Shown: in pieces, positions 12,601 to 24,754 of the stretch
Numbering within the stretch: the first letter of the stretch is position 1
Layout of the letters: each line of letters begins with the position of its first letter
Assembly (NCBI RefSeq): GCF_964340395.1
Contig: NC_135570.1
Coordinates: 3,564,998-3,617,497 of the forward strand
Direction of reading: 5' to 3'
DNA: 52,500 bases
From: Glandiceps talaboti
Taxonomy: Eukaryota; Hemichordata; Enteropneusta; Spengelidae
Made by a program: the position numbers and the translations under genes
The notes under the pieces: model-generated
Database searches by the model: none
Told to the model about the DNA's origin: nothing
Seen by the model: only the letters and a program-made list of their open reading frames with translations

Positions 12601-15600
12601 CCAGGAGTGCTAACACATTCAGATTACCTTCCAATTTATGGACATGTGTAAAAAAAAAAAATAATATGAAAAACGCCTTAGGGCACACAGTAGAGCATGC
12701 CTTAGAAATGCTATTAAATTACGGGAACTGCTCAAACTGTTGATATTTATGATATCGTTTATAAACCAAAAAAAAAGAGAATCTAAGGCCAAAAAAAAAA
12801 ATATGTCTGGTTCTGGTCAGCGCGCGCGTGCCCTGAATACCCCCGCGTCGATCCTTTTTTTTCCGATAATTTTTGCTTTCCCGTTCCTTATTTACAATTC
12901 CCCGTCGATCAACACTGTATGCAAGGCTAGCGGAAAAAATTTAACTCGTGTGATGGCGCACTTCTATTTGGTAACGGGTACCCTTTTCTTCTAGTACTGT
13001 TGCATACCCATAATCCCCCGTACGATATGTGTACGTAATATGTACGATGAGCGTGGTTGATGGGAATCACGGGAAATAGTGTGTTCACTGTGCTAGGTGG
13101 TAAACCGCTCACATGTTTCGAAAATGTCAGAAGTTTGAGTACGTCGTGAGCAATCGAAATGTTGATATCAATTCAGCTGACTTTCGAGGTGTTCTTAGTT
13201 CTGGTGATCGTTTCGTTCTGCCTTCTGAATACAAAAATTTTCCTGTAGCGTAAGCAGTTAGCTCTGGATGTATGCGCTACGATGTTCGACACGTCTTTCC
13301 ATCTGCGATGAGTTGGAAAGACGTGTCAAACATCGTACCGTATACAGACTGCGTATCAGACTGATGATGGACGGTGCTCGAAAGAAAACACTGCCTCCTC
13401 TACGTCCGTTGGACAGACCTATTTCTCGTTATTTAACGTTGCAAGTTGCACAATGACATTATACAGTGGTTGCAAGGCAAGACTCATTATCTTGGATGGG
13501 ATTATAACTGCAAATCGGGATTATAACTGCAAATCACTGGGCGATAAGATAAATTTGTAAATGTGACTAGTGATGCCCTGATGGATGATTGATCCGCATC
13601 GTATAAAACTTGCCATACAACAGTGCCAACTTCCAGAGTTGTATGACATCTTCCGAGAGCATGTAAAGTGTCAAAAATGTGTATTTACTAATTTGCCAAA
13701 AAAAAAAAAAATTAGGAAAAAAAAAAAAAACGCGCGTCGTCGCACCACTTTAGAAAGTTTACCCTGACCAGAACCAGATTTTTATTTTTTTTTGGCCAAA
13801 CTCTCAAGCGTCATGCTCGATGACTGATGCTGATCATGGGATTCACCGTGATGATGTATATAAATGTATATAAATGTATATATATGTGTAATAAACGATA
13901 AAACAGATATGTGAAGAACTTTACCAACGCATTCGCCGTTTGTGTCTTCCTCACATACAAGATCGTTTCCTATTCAAAGAAAAACAGAAGAAGATGAACA
14001 ATTATCAGTGAATTGATCGTTACATTGACATGAATGTTGTAATATTGTAACACTGAGATCTATAGCCCAGTGACAGATATTTGCTTCACCAATAAACGAA
14101 CTACATGTATATGTATTTATCAAGTATAAATATGTCAAAGTTAATTTTACACCTGTCACGAAGTATGCTTGATGCCACTTTCCAAATTATAATGACTATT
14201 TAAAAAAAAAATACATGTATTTGAAAGGAGCTAAAAATGAAATATGTTTCAAAGGTATCCATATTGTTGTTTGTTCTTGTTTACTCTCAACATGAACATG
14301 GTTGGTTATATTAACTGAACTTTTCACAAAAGGTTCTAGCAATTGCGGCATACAACCGATAGAAAAGCTGAAAGATCATTTGGAAAATGAATCATTAAAA
14401 TAGTAATATAATTGTAGACAAATTGTCTATTGTATGATGTAATCAAAGTGTAATCAAGTGACCAATTAAACTTTATACCTTCGCAGTATGTCATGTTACA
14501 TCTGGCAACTTCCGGTAGGTAATATACATTGTAAGTAGAACAGTTCTTAGTCTGAATATCCCAACTATCCTCACAGCAACTATCGTCACTTGTCGTCGCA
14601 CACGCTGTACGTTGGTGAATATGACCATCGAGTAGAGGTGGTTGTCCTGTTGTCGAAATATCAAATACGTATATGTTATTTGCCAAATACCGTTCCATAT
14701 CTTGCTGCAAGAGGTAATTTTTTCTGGTATAACGGAGAGCCGGAATAGTATATACGACGCGCATGCGTACTAGTCATTGAGCCGCTTCGCGAGCTATTAC
14801 AGGACATACATTCTCAGATTTAAGCAATAATTCCCCCATTCGCGTGCGGGTACGTAGTGATGTATGGAGAGAATTGTACCCAAAATCTCTTTAGTCCCAA
14901 ATTTAATGTCATAAAATATATCGTGCACAATTAGACTTACCTGCCATCCATACAGGAAAATCACTACCACAATACGATGGTTGAACACATACATTTGGCA
15001 TTTCACCTCCAGCATCACTATCAAATCTGTACCATTGTGTTGTCCATGGACTATCACATCGTGGAGCCTCGGCAGGGTCTTGTTTGATGTACATGCTACG
15101 CCATGGTTGGTCTAGTGTTGTGTAGTTCTTGCACGGGTCTTAGAATAAACCAAGAGAAAATGTCATAACTTCAATAATAAACCAAGAGAAAATGTCATAA
15201 CTTCAATATTGAAAATCAAATGTCACCTACTTTACCTTGAATCATTTTAAATAAGTTGGAATGAAGTGCACAGCGGCCACTATTTGACATTGAGGATACA
15301 TATACTAGCGGTGACCTGAATTTATCAATGTAATAAATTTTGTTAAAGACAGTGATGTACATTTATCATTCTCAGCATACATATTACACACAGGTCGGGT
15401 TTTATAGACCAAACCAGAGTTTGAGCTACATGTAATTGCAAATCCATTTGTAAAGTAAAATTTGACACGGGAAGGGGGGGGGGCGAGGTCGTCAAAACCA
15501 TGTGCCCAAGAGAAATTTATATTTGGAATGCTTAACATAGAAACATTCACACCTATTTTATCTACCTAAGGCGATGGAATGATATTGGCATTCTTCTGAT

Positions 15601-17168
15601 TGAAAATAATAAACGTTATATTTTATGATTTACCTAAACAGAGATCTCCTTCTTGATAATATCCATCACAACAGATATACTCGGTGTATGTTTCACTTTT
15701 GTACTGAGTTACGTATTCAGTTCTATAAGCCGTCCTGTAAAAAATAAAAATAAAATAGTTATTTTGAAGGGTGGGTGTTAAAATCAACACGCACAAAAAA
15801 CAAGTATGACATCTCAGTTCATTCAATGTTCAATTAAAGCTTGAAATGTTAGGAATGAAACGTCGTCGAATAAATGGCCGCTTTATCGAATATGTTGTCA
15901 AAACAGCTTCACTAGTGATGCATTATTAGCTAGATTGAATATTTCAGTACACAATATTAGGCAAAGAACTTTCTAGTTTTCACTGCCAACCTTAATTTCA
16001 TCATTTCTTTTACATAATAGACAAAAGTTAAATAAGATCGCGAAAATTGTGAAGTCTCGCCAGAAATAGTGATATTTAATGATGGTTGTGACGTCACGCC
16101 ATCACGCTACATCTAAAATCAAAACAGGACATGGTGGACTACTGTACCACACAACTGACATCAACTTGAAAAGACCATCTGTAATGGCTATACATCTAAT
16201 GGGAAGAAACCAATAACATAGAGACTATGTGGAAAACAACAGAAAACAACTATCTGCTGAACTAGACACTCACATACCAAACAAAAAAATAAAAGTAAAA
16301 AAATTGAAATCTACCAACCTCACCTATTTTAAAATTGAGTGTAATCGGAACGACACAATTTTGGGGGCCTTATTGACTTACCTGTATTTTGTGCAACCCG
16401 ACCATCCAAAGACTCCGCAATTAGTGGTGTATCTCTGTGCATACGTCACTCGTATAGTTCCCGCATATGTCACAATCCTCGTACTGGTTACAGGACAGAC
16501 ATTGTCTCTAAAGTATGAGATCAAGTGTTTAAGAAATACAACAATTATGAACGTTAGGCAGACGAGATTCTTCCGCATAATCTCATTGACATCACTTTGG
16601 TTTTGAATTACAGGTTATGAGCTTTTGGTGTTTTTCTTGGGAATGTTGACTTGTTGGGGATTTGTTGAGTATTTCACATTCTCCTCCCCGCTGTCTGTAT
16701 CTGTATGTATGTATGTATGTATGTATGTATGTATGTATGTATGTATGTATGTATGTATGTATGCATGTATGTATGTATGTATGTATGTATGTATGTATGT
16801 ATGTATGCATGTATGCATGTATGTATGTATGTATGTATGTATGTATGTATGTATGTATGCATGTCTCTCTCTCTCTCTTTCGCTCCCCCCCCCCCACTGA
16901 CAGACCTTTCTTTTCTTTATCATTTTCATTAGCTTGGCATAACTTTTCAATTTGTAGACTTCCAACATTTTTAAATCAAGATGATGAAAGAAACAAGTTT
17001 TGACATCAGACTAATGAATTGTATCATTTGCTAAAATCTCTGAGCTAAATATATAAACACTTACCCATCCGGAGGTAAATTTTGGACATTACCCTGTTCG
17101 ATTGGAATGGAATACACGATTGAGTTAAGGAAAAGTACATACAATGTTAGTACATGTGAAGTCGACAT
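3577..17168 (-). CDS. VWDE-like: VWDE-like single-pass membrane protein (EMI, D8C, VWD, EGF), 21 exons
   Basis: Exons in transcript order, all GT-AG and in phase: 17168-17065, 16507-16382, 15734-15634, 15138-14941, 14646-14479, 13969-13925, 12512-12262, 11909-11826, 11390-11243, 10951-10707, 10473-10403, 9988-9916, 8965-8777, 8456-8263, 8139-7638, 6834-6460, 5481-5233, 4722-4617, 4335-4313, 4160-4106, 3596-3577. The joined frame has no stop until TGA at 3579-3577 and encodes about 1108 aa. Domain order: signal peptide (1-20), EMI (about 37-111), D8C (about 112-232), VWDE-type middle region (about 233-500), VWD (about 503-670), RSKR site (751-754), C8-like segment (about 805-855), EGF (882-908), cysteine module (about 959-1077), transmembrane helix (1085-1102). 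The family (VWDE, uromodulin/OIT3-like proteins) is extracellular. A surface adhesion or matrix role is inferred; the ligand is unknown. Exon calls are mine and lack transcript support. Confidence 0.86.
4617..5481 (-). CDS. VWDE-like exons 17-18: juxtamembrane cysteine module
   Basis: Exons 5481-5233 (phase 0) and 4722-4617 (ending in phase 1). They encode [11 protein letters not shown], then [22 protein letters not shown] and CHKK. Across the junction follow [17 protein letters not shown] and VCIPSN. This SNDG/YDS/CINGTCF pattern occurs in VWDE-family proteins next to the EGF region. It has no named activity that I know of. Confidence 0.78.
5600..6220. repeat. two diverged 300-nt units with internal palindrome in a VWDE-like intron
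   Basis: Each unit begins ATACCACATG (about 5608 and 5928). Each then has a CGACAAC/CGTGACAACG stretch with a GTCACT...TTCT.TGGTGCT block, and ends in ACTCGTAGTGACAAG. In the first unit TCAGCCGTAAAATACTCGG pairs with the inverted CGTATTTTACTTGGCTGA (5793-5890). It lies between exons 16 and 17. Confidence 0.55.
6367..6401. repeat. GGT trinucleotide repeat
   Basis: About 11 GGT units in the intron after exon 16 of the VWDE-like gene. Confidence 0.95.
6460..8139 (-). CDS. VWDE-like exons 15-16: furin-type site, acidic tract, C8-like segment, EGF
   Basis: Exon 15 (8139-7638) encodes a cysteine-poor linker with KYRSKRD, a match to the proprotein convertase consensus R-X-K/R-R, followed by a run rich in D and E. 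It then gives [16 protein letters not shown] and [10 protein letters not shown], a C8-like cysteine pattern continued by exon 16 (6834-6460). Exon 16 ends with one EGF-like repeat, from [15 protein letters not shown] to [12 protein letters not shown]. Two in-frame donors exist: GTCAGT after 6460 and GTAAGG after 6475. Use of the latter drops five residues. Cleavage at RSKR would leave EMI, D8C and VWD on one chain and EGF plus membrane anchor on the other (inference). Confidence 0.82.
8263..10473 (-). CDS. VWDE-like exons 11-14: von Willebrand factor type D domain
   Basis: Exons 10473-10403, 9988-9916, 8965-8777 and 8456-8263. The domain opens with [11 protein letters not shown], continues with the [11 protein letters not shown] strand and the PCNDG...CTYMVAI pair, and closes with [14 protein letters not shown], the hallmark end of a VWD module. 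The long intron before exon 14 ends in a GA-type microsatellite that serves, on the transcript strand, as an unbroken CT tract directly before the AG acceptor at 8457-8458. VWD domains mediate extracellular protein assembly in von Willebrand factor, mucins and related proteins. Confidence 0.9.
8459..8664. repeat. GA microsatellite plus G run, acting as a CT polypyrimidine tract
   Basis: About 190 bp of GA with GACA interruptions, then 14 G. On the transcript strand this is C(n) and CT(n), ending in CTCAG directly at exon 14. Confidence 0.95.
9236..9473. repeat. inverted repeat with decayed hammerhead ends
   Basis: AAGGATGTTATAAG plus GTTACTCGGAGTTTCA at 9236-9276 returns inverted at about 9440-9473. 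Read outward, each arm holds GAAACTCCGAGT, the same GAAA plus stem III as the ribozyme at 42249-42292. On the left arm the core reads CTGATCGC where that copy has CTGATGATCGC, as if TGA were lost. A TA microsatellite lies at 9552-9630. It sits in the VWDE-like intron between exons 12 and 13. Confidence 0.62.
9552..9630. repeat. TA microsatellite
   Basis: About 39 TA units beside the decayed hammerhead inverted repeat. Confidence 0.95.
10707..13969 (-). CDS. VWDE-like exons 6-10: middle region of unknown function
   Basis: Exons 13969-13925, 12512-12262, 11909-11826, 11390-11243 and 10951-10707 join in phases 1, 0, 0, 1 and 0. Together they encode about 265 residues between D8C and VWD. Visible features are a FHFSCTVNF strand pair, an EWLFDHKP segment, GCRVRSFYE followed by [12 protein letters not shown], and [13 protein letters not shown]. 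This order resembles the stretch before VWD in VWDE proteins, for which I know no named activity. The intron between exons 6 and 7 carries an inserted element with terminal inverted repeats (12787-13797). Confidence 0.75.
12787..13797. mobile_element. 1-kb element with terminal inverted repeats in a VWDE-like intron
   Basis: GGCC-A(n)-TATGTCTGGTTCTGGTCAG at 12787-12820 is mirrored by CTGACCAGAACCAGATTT...GGCC at 13764-13797, about 32 bp of near-matching terminal repeats. The interior holds a 21-bp hairpin (about 13279-13335), a tandem GGGATTATAACTGCAAATC pair (13497-13534) and long A runs. I recognise no transposase, so it is probably a non-autonomous DNA transposon. The ORFs inside look incidental. 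Confidence 0.68.
14479..15138 (-). CDS. VWDE-like exons 4-5: D8C domain
   Basis: Exon 4 (15138-14941) and exon 5 (14646-14479) are phase 1 at each end. They encode [14 protein letters not shown], then [26 protein letters not shown], and finally [21 protein letters not shown] with a late YC. This is the D8C (eight-cysteine) module of uromodulin, OIT3 and VWDE. A 29-nt sequence is tandemly duplicated in the intron just upstream of exon 4 (15144-15207). Identification by family pattern is strong; the specific ligand is unknown. Confidence 0.88.
15144..15207. repeat. tandem duplication next to an exon acceptor
   Basis: AATAAACCAAGAGAAAATGTCATAACTTC is present twice in a row, starting six bases upstream of the exon 4 acceptor of the VWDE-like gene (15138). 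Confidence 0.85.
15634..16507 (-). CDS. VWDE-like exons 2-3: EMI domain
   Basis: Exon 2 (16507-16382) and exon 3 (15734-15634) join in phase 2. They give the cysteine pattern of an EMI domain: NVCP near the start, [13 protein letters not shown] in the middle, then YRTEYVTQY and the closing [13 protein letters not shown]. The paired CC before a glycine-rich turn is typical. EMI modules are known from emilins, multimerins and related extracellular proteins, where they support multimer formation. The matching exon phases on both sides support the splice model. Confidence 0.85.
16702..16864. repeat. GTAT microsatellite in VWDE-like intron 1
   Basis: About 40 GTAT units with GCAT variants, followed by CT and C runs. 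Confidence 0.95.
17065..17168 (-). CDS. VWDE-like exon 1: start codon and signal peptide
   Basis: The ATG at 17168 opens a 34-codon exon ending in GTAAGT (phase 2). The N-terminus has a hydrophobic core ([15 protein letters not shown]) with a plausible cleavage site after YS near residue 20, as expected for a secreted or type I membrane protein. The next exon joins in frame across an intron of about 560 bp that contains a GTAT microsatellite. No other in-frame ATG with a signal peptide lies nearby, so this start is preferred. Confidence 0.8.
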
Positions 17169-17492
17169 CGTGGACTGTACGTGATGAATGCTAGTTATAT
17201 CCCCTGTCAGTTACTTTTATAGTTAGGTTTGATATCATACCATCAATGATCTATCATCTTGCATTGATTTCTTCTGGGGTTCCGGGTTCCGGGTTCATGC
17301 CCACAAATGTGTATAAGTAAGCCAGTCTGGTAGGAAATACAAATGATATCATACAACCTACAGACTATTATGGGACATTCGCTCGAAGCTGTGATTTGAG
17401 GTGCAATGTATTTCTATAGTGCCAGTGCTTTTTGACTGACCAAAGCGTATTTTTTTTCAAACACACCCTACTTATTACTATTTGTAAAGGAG

Positions 17493-17745
<253 letters not shown>

Positions 17746-18260
17746 CAATGCAAAACATTTAATTTTGTTTTACTCAGCCCAGAGACTATCTTTTGGTAGT
17801 TGGTTGGACTTGTCTCCGGTGTTAGTCATGGTGGCGTCGGCAGCAGTAGTTAATACGATAATGGCGGTGGTGGAGTTGGTAATATTATGCTACAACAACT
17901 ATTTCAATGATCCTATATCGTGTTGTTGTAGAACACATTTGTCGCTAAATCATTCTAATTCATTTGTTTTCTATGAAATTTAACTCCGGACACACTTGAA
18001 GAAGGCATACATAGAGCATTGCTTTCAGGCACATCAATTTGGCAAGCATGATAACTCAAAATTAAATGACTTTGTCGAGAAGGGACGATGGAATATAGGA
18101 GTGATTTGCATGTGAATTTCCTGGTAAACACAAATTATTTTGTTGTTGTTATTTGATGTCTTTACTACAATTTCCCCCTTTTCATCCCAACTACGGGTGA
18201 GTAAGATAAACCGTTCGAGCAATGGCAACGATGGGGTGGGGGACTGAGTATGGTTGTGTA

Positions 18261-18475
18261 CATAACACACCTGCGCCGTAACAAAGGAATGTCAAGTAGT
18301 TGTTCATGTGTGTCGTGACGTGCGAAAGACAGGCGACTGATACAACTCATTTAAATACAATATGATACATTGTGTTCCTGAGAACAGGTTTTCTCATTAA
18401 TCTAGTGTATTGTAATGTATTTAAATGAGTTGTATCGGTCTCCTGGTTTTCACACGTCACGAGAAGTGTGTTATG
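18261..18475. repeat. MITE-like foldback element
   Basis: CATAACACAC at 18261 matches GTGTGTTATG at 18466-18475. Inside, TCGTGACGTGCGAAAG...GATACAACTCATTTAAATAC pairs with GTATTTAAATGAGTTGTATC...CACACGTCACGA. The left arm is longer by about 30 nt. A related left arm is found at 1074-1170, so this is a dispersed family. Confidence 0.68.
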
Positions 18476-19249
18476 GTATATTATTAGTCTAAGGTTATCT
18501 ACACCACCGTACCCTACACAGTCCATCCCACCATCCGTGCCATTCCCAATAGGTTTATTTAGGTGTAGCAAAGACATAAAGTGACAGAATTATTTTAAAT
18601 TCTAATGTAAATTATTGGTTGTGAAAAGGCTATTATTTCAAGAAATTTCGAGAGCTGAATTTGACGTAAAACAACATAAATTTAGGGACAAACTTGTACA
18701 ACCGCACAAGTCACATGTATTTTCTTATTATTACATTAAGCCATCAACAATAAGTAAAACCCCAGAGTGCTATTGTGGTTTGATGTCAAAACAACAACAA
18801 CAACAACAGTAGTAGTATAGTACCGCCACTACCACTGCCACCGCATCAACAGTACTGCTGCCGCCGCCACCATAACATCTACAGGGCTAATAACAAGGAC
18901 ATTTCATCCGTGACTAATCATCAGAAGATGAGAGCCCCCAACGGTAGTATGTGCAACCGTATTTGTAGCATACAGGGAAAGCACTTGTTAATGTTCAAAT
19001 TAAGATCGGCTAATACGCGTCCTCTAAAGCTATGGTGCAAATTGGTAATCCACCTGAACTGCCAAGGGAAGTAACTCTTAGGTGTAAAGTGTACTTCCAA
19101 ATACCAATTATACAGTACCCCCCCAAAAAAAAAAAAATAATAAAAAAAAAAATCTGGCGATGTACAATTGCATGGTACATTATACATTACAACAACAGTG
19201 ACAATCAACTTCAGCATCTATACATAATAATGATAATATATTTTGAATA

Positions 19250-19375
19250 TATCAATCAATCAATCAATCAATCAATCAGTCAGTCAGTCAGTCAATCAGT
19301 CAATCAATCGAGAAAATTTATATAGCGCCTGAACCCATTACTCAGAATTCAGAATGTTCAAAGGCACTTAACGGG
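19250..19375. repeat. AATC/AGTC microsatellite joined to a TATAGCGC repeat motif
   Basis: ATCA and GTCA units run into TTTATATAGCGCCTGAACCC...CAAAGGCACTTAAC. Sequences of the form TATAGCGC...CAAAG-GC(G)CTT recur across many invertebrate genomes as part of a dispersed repeat. A related stretch lies at 44106-44155. Confidence 0.55.
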
Positions 19376-20345
19376 ACACTCAAAAAGATATGAGAGGTTT
19401 GCAAGGAGATATCTCACATTGGACTTTAACCTATACTAGGAGATACTTAGCCAGCAGGGCTTTTACCTTTCATCTTGACTTGGGGGAGAAACATCATCAC
19501 TATGCCGATTGTAGGTGGAAGGGTGTGTTCCCCCACCATGGTGAGAGCTTTTTTTAAAAATAAGGAAGTGTAGTAGGCCTAATGGACACATAAAATTATT
19601 TCAATCATACACATTATTATAAGCCATAGAATACTTGAATGTTGCTTTCAGTACCCTAATTTTAATAGACTACCTCATGCTAATTAAAATATAAATGAAG
19701 TTAACAATTTTGCAAGATTTCAAGAAGTTTCATTGAAAACCAGCTCAGAATACTCATAACCACTAATCATTTATGGATATAATGAAAGAGAATATAGTTT
19801 GACTGGGTTCAGGAATACCACCCCAGCACCTACCATTAATTTAAAGTCACTTGGGTTGTCAATACCATGTCCACAACTCATGGCTTTCAGTTCAAACGTC
19901 TTCATCATATTCTGTACCAAACTATGAGCTATACAGTAGAAGATTAAAAAAACTTCCTTTTGCAGCTTTTGGCATTCTACTAGTCAACACTTATCATGGA
20001 CAATTTTCAGTTGTATTAGCACTACACTACTCTAAATATATAAGTAACGCTTGCTTCATACTGCCACAATGTTTTATTGGGGTGTGATAATCATTTCATG
20101 ATGGTTGATATTTCAAATCATTTCTCGTGTATTTCTCAGACACAAACTTCGTTTTGAAATAATTCCCATCAATACTTTCTGGAGATTTTTAACAGTACTA
20201 CAATGTGAGCTCAACAAAAGGGTGATTTCTTTTTTGAAGATCGAAATAGAGGGCGATATTTCGTTGTCTTATCGACATAAAAAACACCATTCTTTCAAAG
20301 ACAGTTTGATATAACAATACACGAGACTGCTCCACCCCTCTGCCT

Positions 20346-20346
20346 A

Positions 20347-20389
<43 letters not shown>

Positions 20390-20456
20390 GACTGACTGAC
20401 TGACTGACTGACTGACTGACTGATTGATTGATTGATTGTTTGTCTGTCTGTCTGTC
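20346..20456. repeat. CTGT/CTGA/TTGA compound microsatellite
   Basis: CTGT units, then CTGA, then TTGA, then CTGT again. Confidence 0.95.
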
Positions 20457-21201
20457 TGCATTTGTGGCTGGCTGGCTGTGTATGTGTCTGCTCTCTGCCT
20501 TTTCTCTAACGTTCTTTCTTTCACTTACTCCCTCTACCACTGACCCGCAATCCCCCCCCCCGTGTAATTACAGAAGACTCCCTAATCCTTGAGATATCTT
20601 AGAATGTCTTGGAATCTATGCCCTGTGTGATTACATGTAGTTTTAAGTTGGATCATCTACCAGAATAGACAACTTCTTATGTCTTCAAAATCTAGATTGA
20701 GTCCTTCCTATACACCTTTATTTATCACAAAGTGATGTAATTAATTCAGTCATGGACTTAATTTATCAGTAAATAGAATCTATATAATTAGGATTGATTA
20801 TTATCTCACCATCAATTGATTGCATAGTAGGGATTTTCTCGACATTGTTCATACTTACAGTGACATCACTAGATTCTTGATAAGTTTATCTTAATACCAG
20901 ATTTGAGTTTAGTTAATTGGCAAGTAATGGTTTAGTACAAAGCCACAGTTAGTAGCATATGGCGAGTACCTTTTTATATGTAGCAACAAGTACGACCCAA
21001 AACATATACATTCTGCTTGTGACCATTCAAGAAGTGTTTTGATCTGTTTTACATTCACACCGTGAAGTCACTACATCTCTACTCCTAATGGAGGAGTCGC
21101 TGGCACTACTTCATATATCAGTAACAACTCCGATATCCCTAATACCAAGACGTATCTTGTACTAGTGAGAACATTATGCAGAGTATCAAAATACACGAGT
21201 A

Positions 21202-21235
<34 letters not shown>

Positions 21236-21331
21236 TTTCATTCTTCTTTCGCCAAGTAGAGTGCTCGATCACCTTGGAGAGCTATCATACATAAAAATGA
21301 AAGAAGACGAGTCTGATATTACATAGTGGAA

Positions 21332-21375
21332 TTACACTACGGACCGTTTCACCCGAAGGATCGTCAGGTGTAATA
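21332..21375 (-). ncRNA. hammerhead ribozyme, type I (left arm, opposite strand)
   Basis: This is the exact mirror of the right-arm ribozyme on the minus strand: stem I 21369-21375 with 21332-21338, core 21368-21362, position 17 at 21339. A transcript through both arms would base-pair the two copies and probably block folding, so only a transcript starting inside the loop, or from one arm, should cleave. Confidence 0.72.
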
Positions 21376-21447
21376 GTGTGGTTTAATAGTATTCGTTAGT
21401 TATACGTTAGCAGGATGTATAACTAACGAATACTATTAAACCACACT

Positions 21448-21491
21448 ATTACACCTGACGATCCTTCGGGTGAAACGGTCCGTAGTGTAAT
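21448..21491 (+). ncRNA. hammerhead self-cleaving ribozyme, type I (right arm)
   Basis: Stem I is ATTACAC (21448-21454) with GTGTAAT (21485-21491). The core CTGACGA is at 21455-21461. Stem II has CC/GG pairs around a TTCG loop (62-71), with a U-U apposition at its base. GAA (72-74) is followed by stem III ACG/CGT with loop GTC (75-83) and position 17 as A (21484). Predicted cleavage falls after 21484. All core residues fit the hammerhead consensus CUGANGA...GAAA...UH. The U-U pair at 10.1/11.1 is atypical. Confidence 0.75.
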
Positions 21492-21523
21492 TCCACTATG
21501 TAATATCAGACTCGTCTTCTTTC

Positions 21524-24230
<2,707 letters not shown>

Positions 24231-24239
24231 ACACTAACA

Positions 24240-24545
24240 ACCGTCTCTCACTGTGACCAACTACATGTATTAAGAGTACACGACTCCATCCAGCCAGATA
24301 TAAACACCTTGATTCAAAAACTGATATTTTCAAGAACTCGTTTTTCTCCAGAACAATTGTTGACTGGAATGCACTACCCTCTTCTGTCATCGAATCACCT
24401 TCGACATATTCATTCAAGACAAGACTTAGAGATCACTTAAATCAGTAGTATTCATATCTTAACCTTTGACCCCATTGGCGTGATACTCCTAAGGAGGCGG
24501 TGCCAATTACTAATCCAGATCTAGATCCAGACGTTTCGAGCCACG
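24240..24545 (+). mobile_element. LINE 3' end (CR1/L2-like or related non-LTR element)
   Basis: One frame (about 24260-24450) reads FKNSFFSRTIVDWNALPSS, then SFKTRLRDHLNQ and TAG. This is the very common C-terminal end of non-LTR retrotransposon ORF2 (SFFPRTI-WN-LP...SFK-L). A short 3' UTR with CTCCTAAGGAGGCGGTGCCA and a GATCTA-rich tail follows. It is 5'-truncated, keeps no RT, and lies tail-to-tail with the K2P gene. The clade call is tentative. Confidence 0.78.
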
Positions 24546-24576
24546 ACTCGTTTTCAATGTATGTAATTTAAACAGT

Positions 24577-24582
24577 TTTAAT
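24577..24582 (-). terminator. possible poly(A) signal of the K2P gene
   Basis: ATTAAA on the minus strand about 170 nt past the stop. This is a common variant hexamer, supported by position only. It lies just downstream of a LINE remnant that runs the other way. Confidence 0.28.
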
Positions 24583-24754
24583 AATAATGTACATGCATAG
24601 AGTTACCCATCTAAGTTTTGATACTACACGTGTTTTAAACCTACTTTCTGTACGATCTACAAATGCACGTTTTAGGATGATAATCGGGAAAGGTATCGTT
24701 GAGAAATCTTTGTGTATACTAAGTCTTCTAGAATTAGTACTTATATTTCTGAAT

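Larger units (their letters stand above)
18480..21200. other. intergenic with simple repeats only
   Basis: It holds CAA, AATC and CTGT repeats and A runs. No exon-like frame with splice sites and no RNA gene was recognised. Confidence 0.5.

Noticed and set aside
15305-15550. Extra VWDE-like exon
   Set aside because: The frame has cysteines, but exon 3 splices in phase to exon 4 with a perfect D8C start, and this segment lacks matching splice sites.
16229-16606. 125-codon plus-strand frame
   Set aside because: It is the antisense shadow of VWDE-like exon 2.
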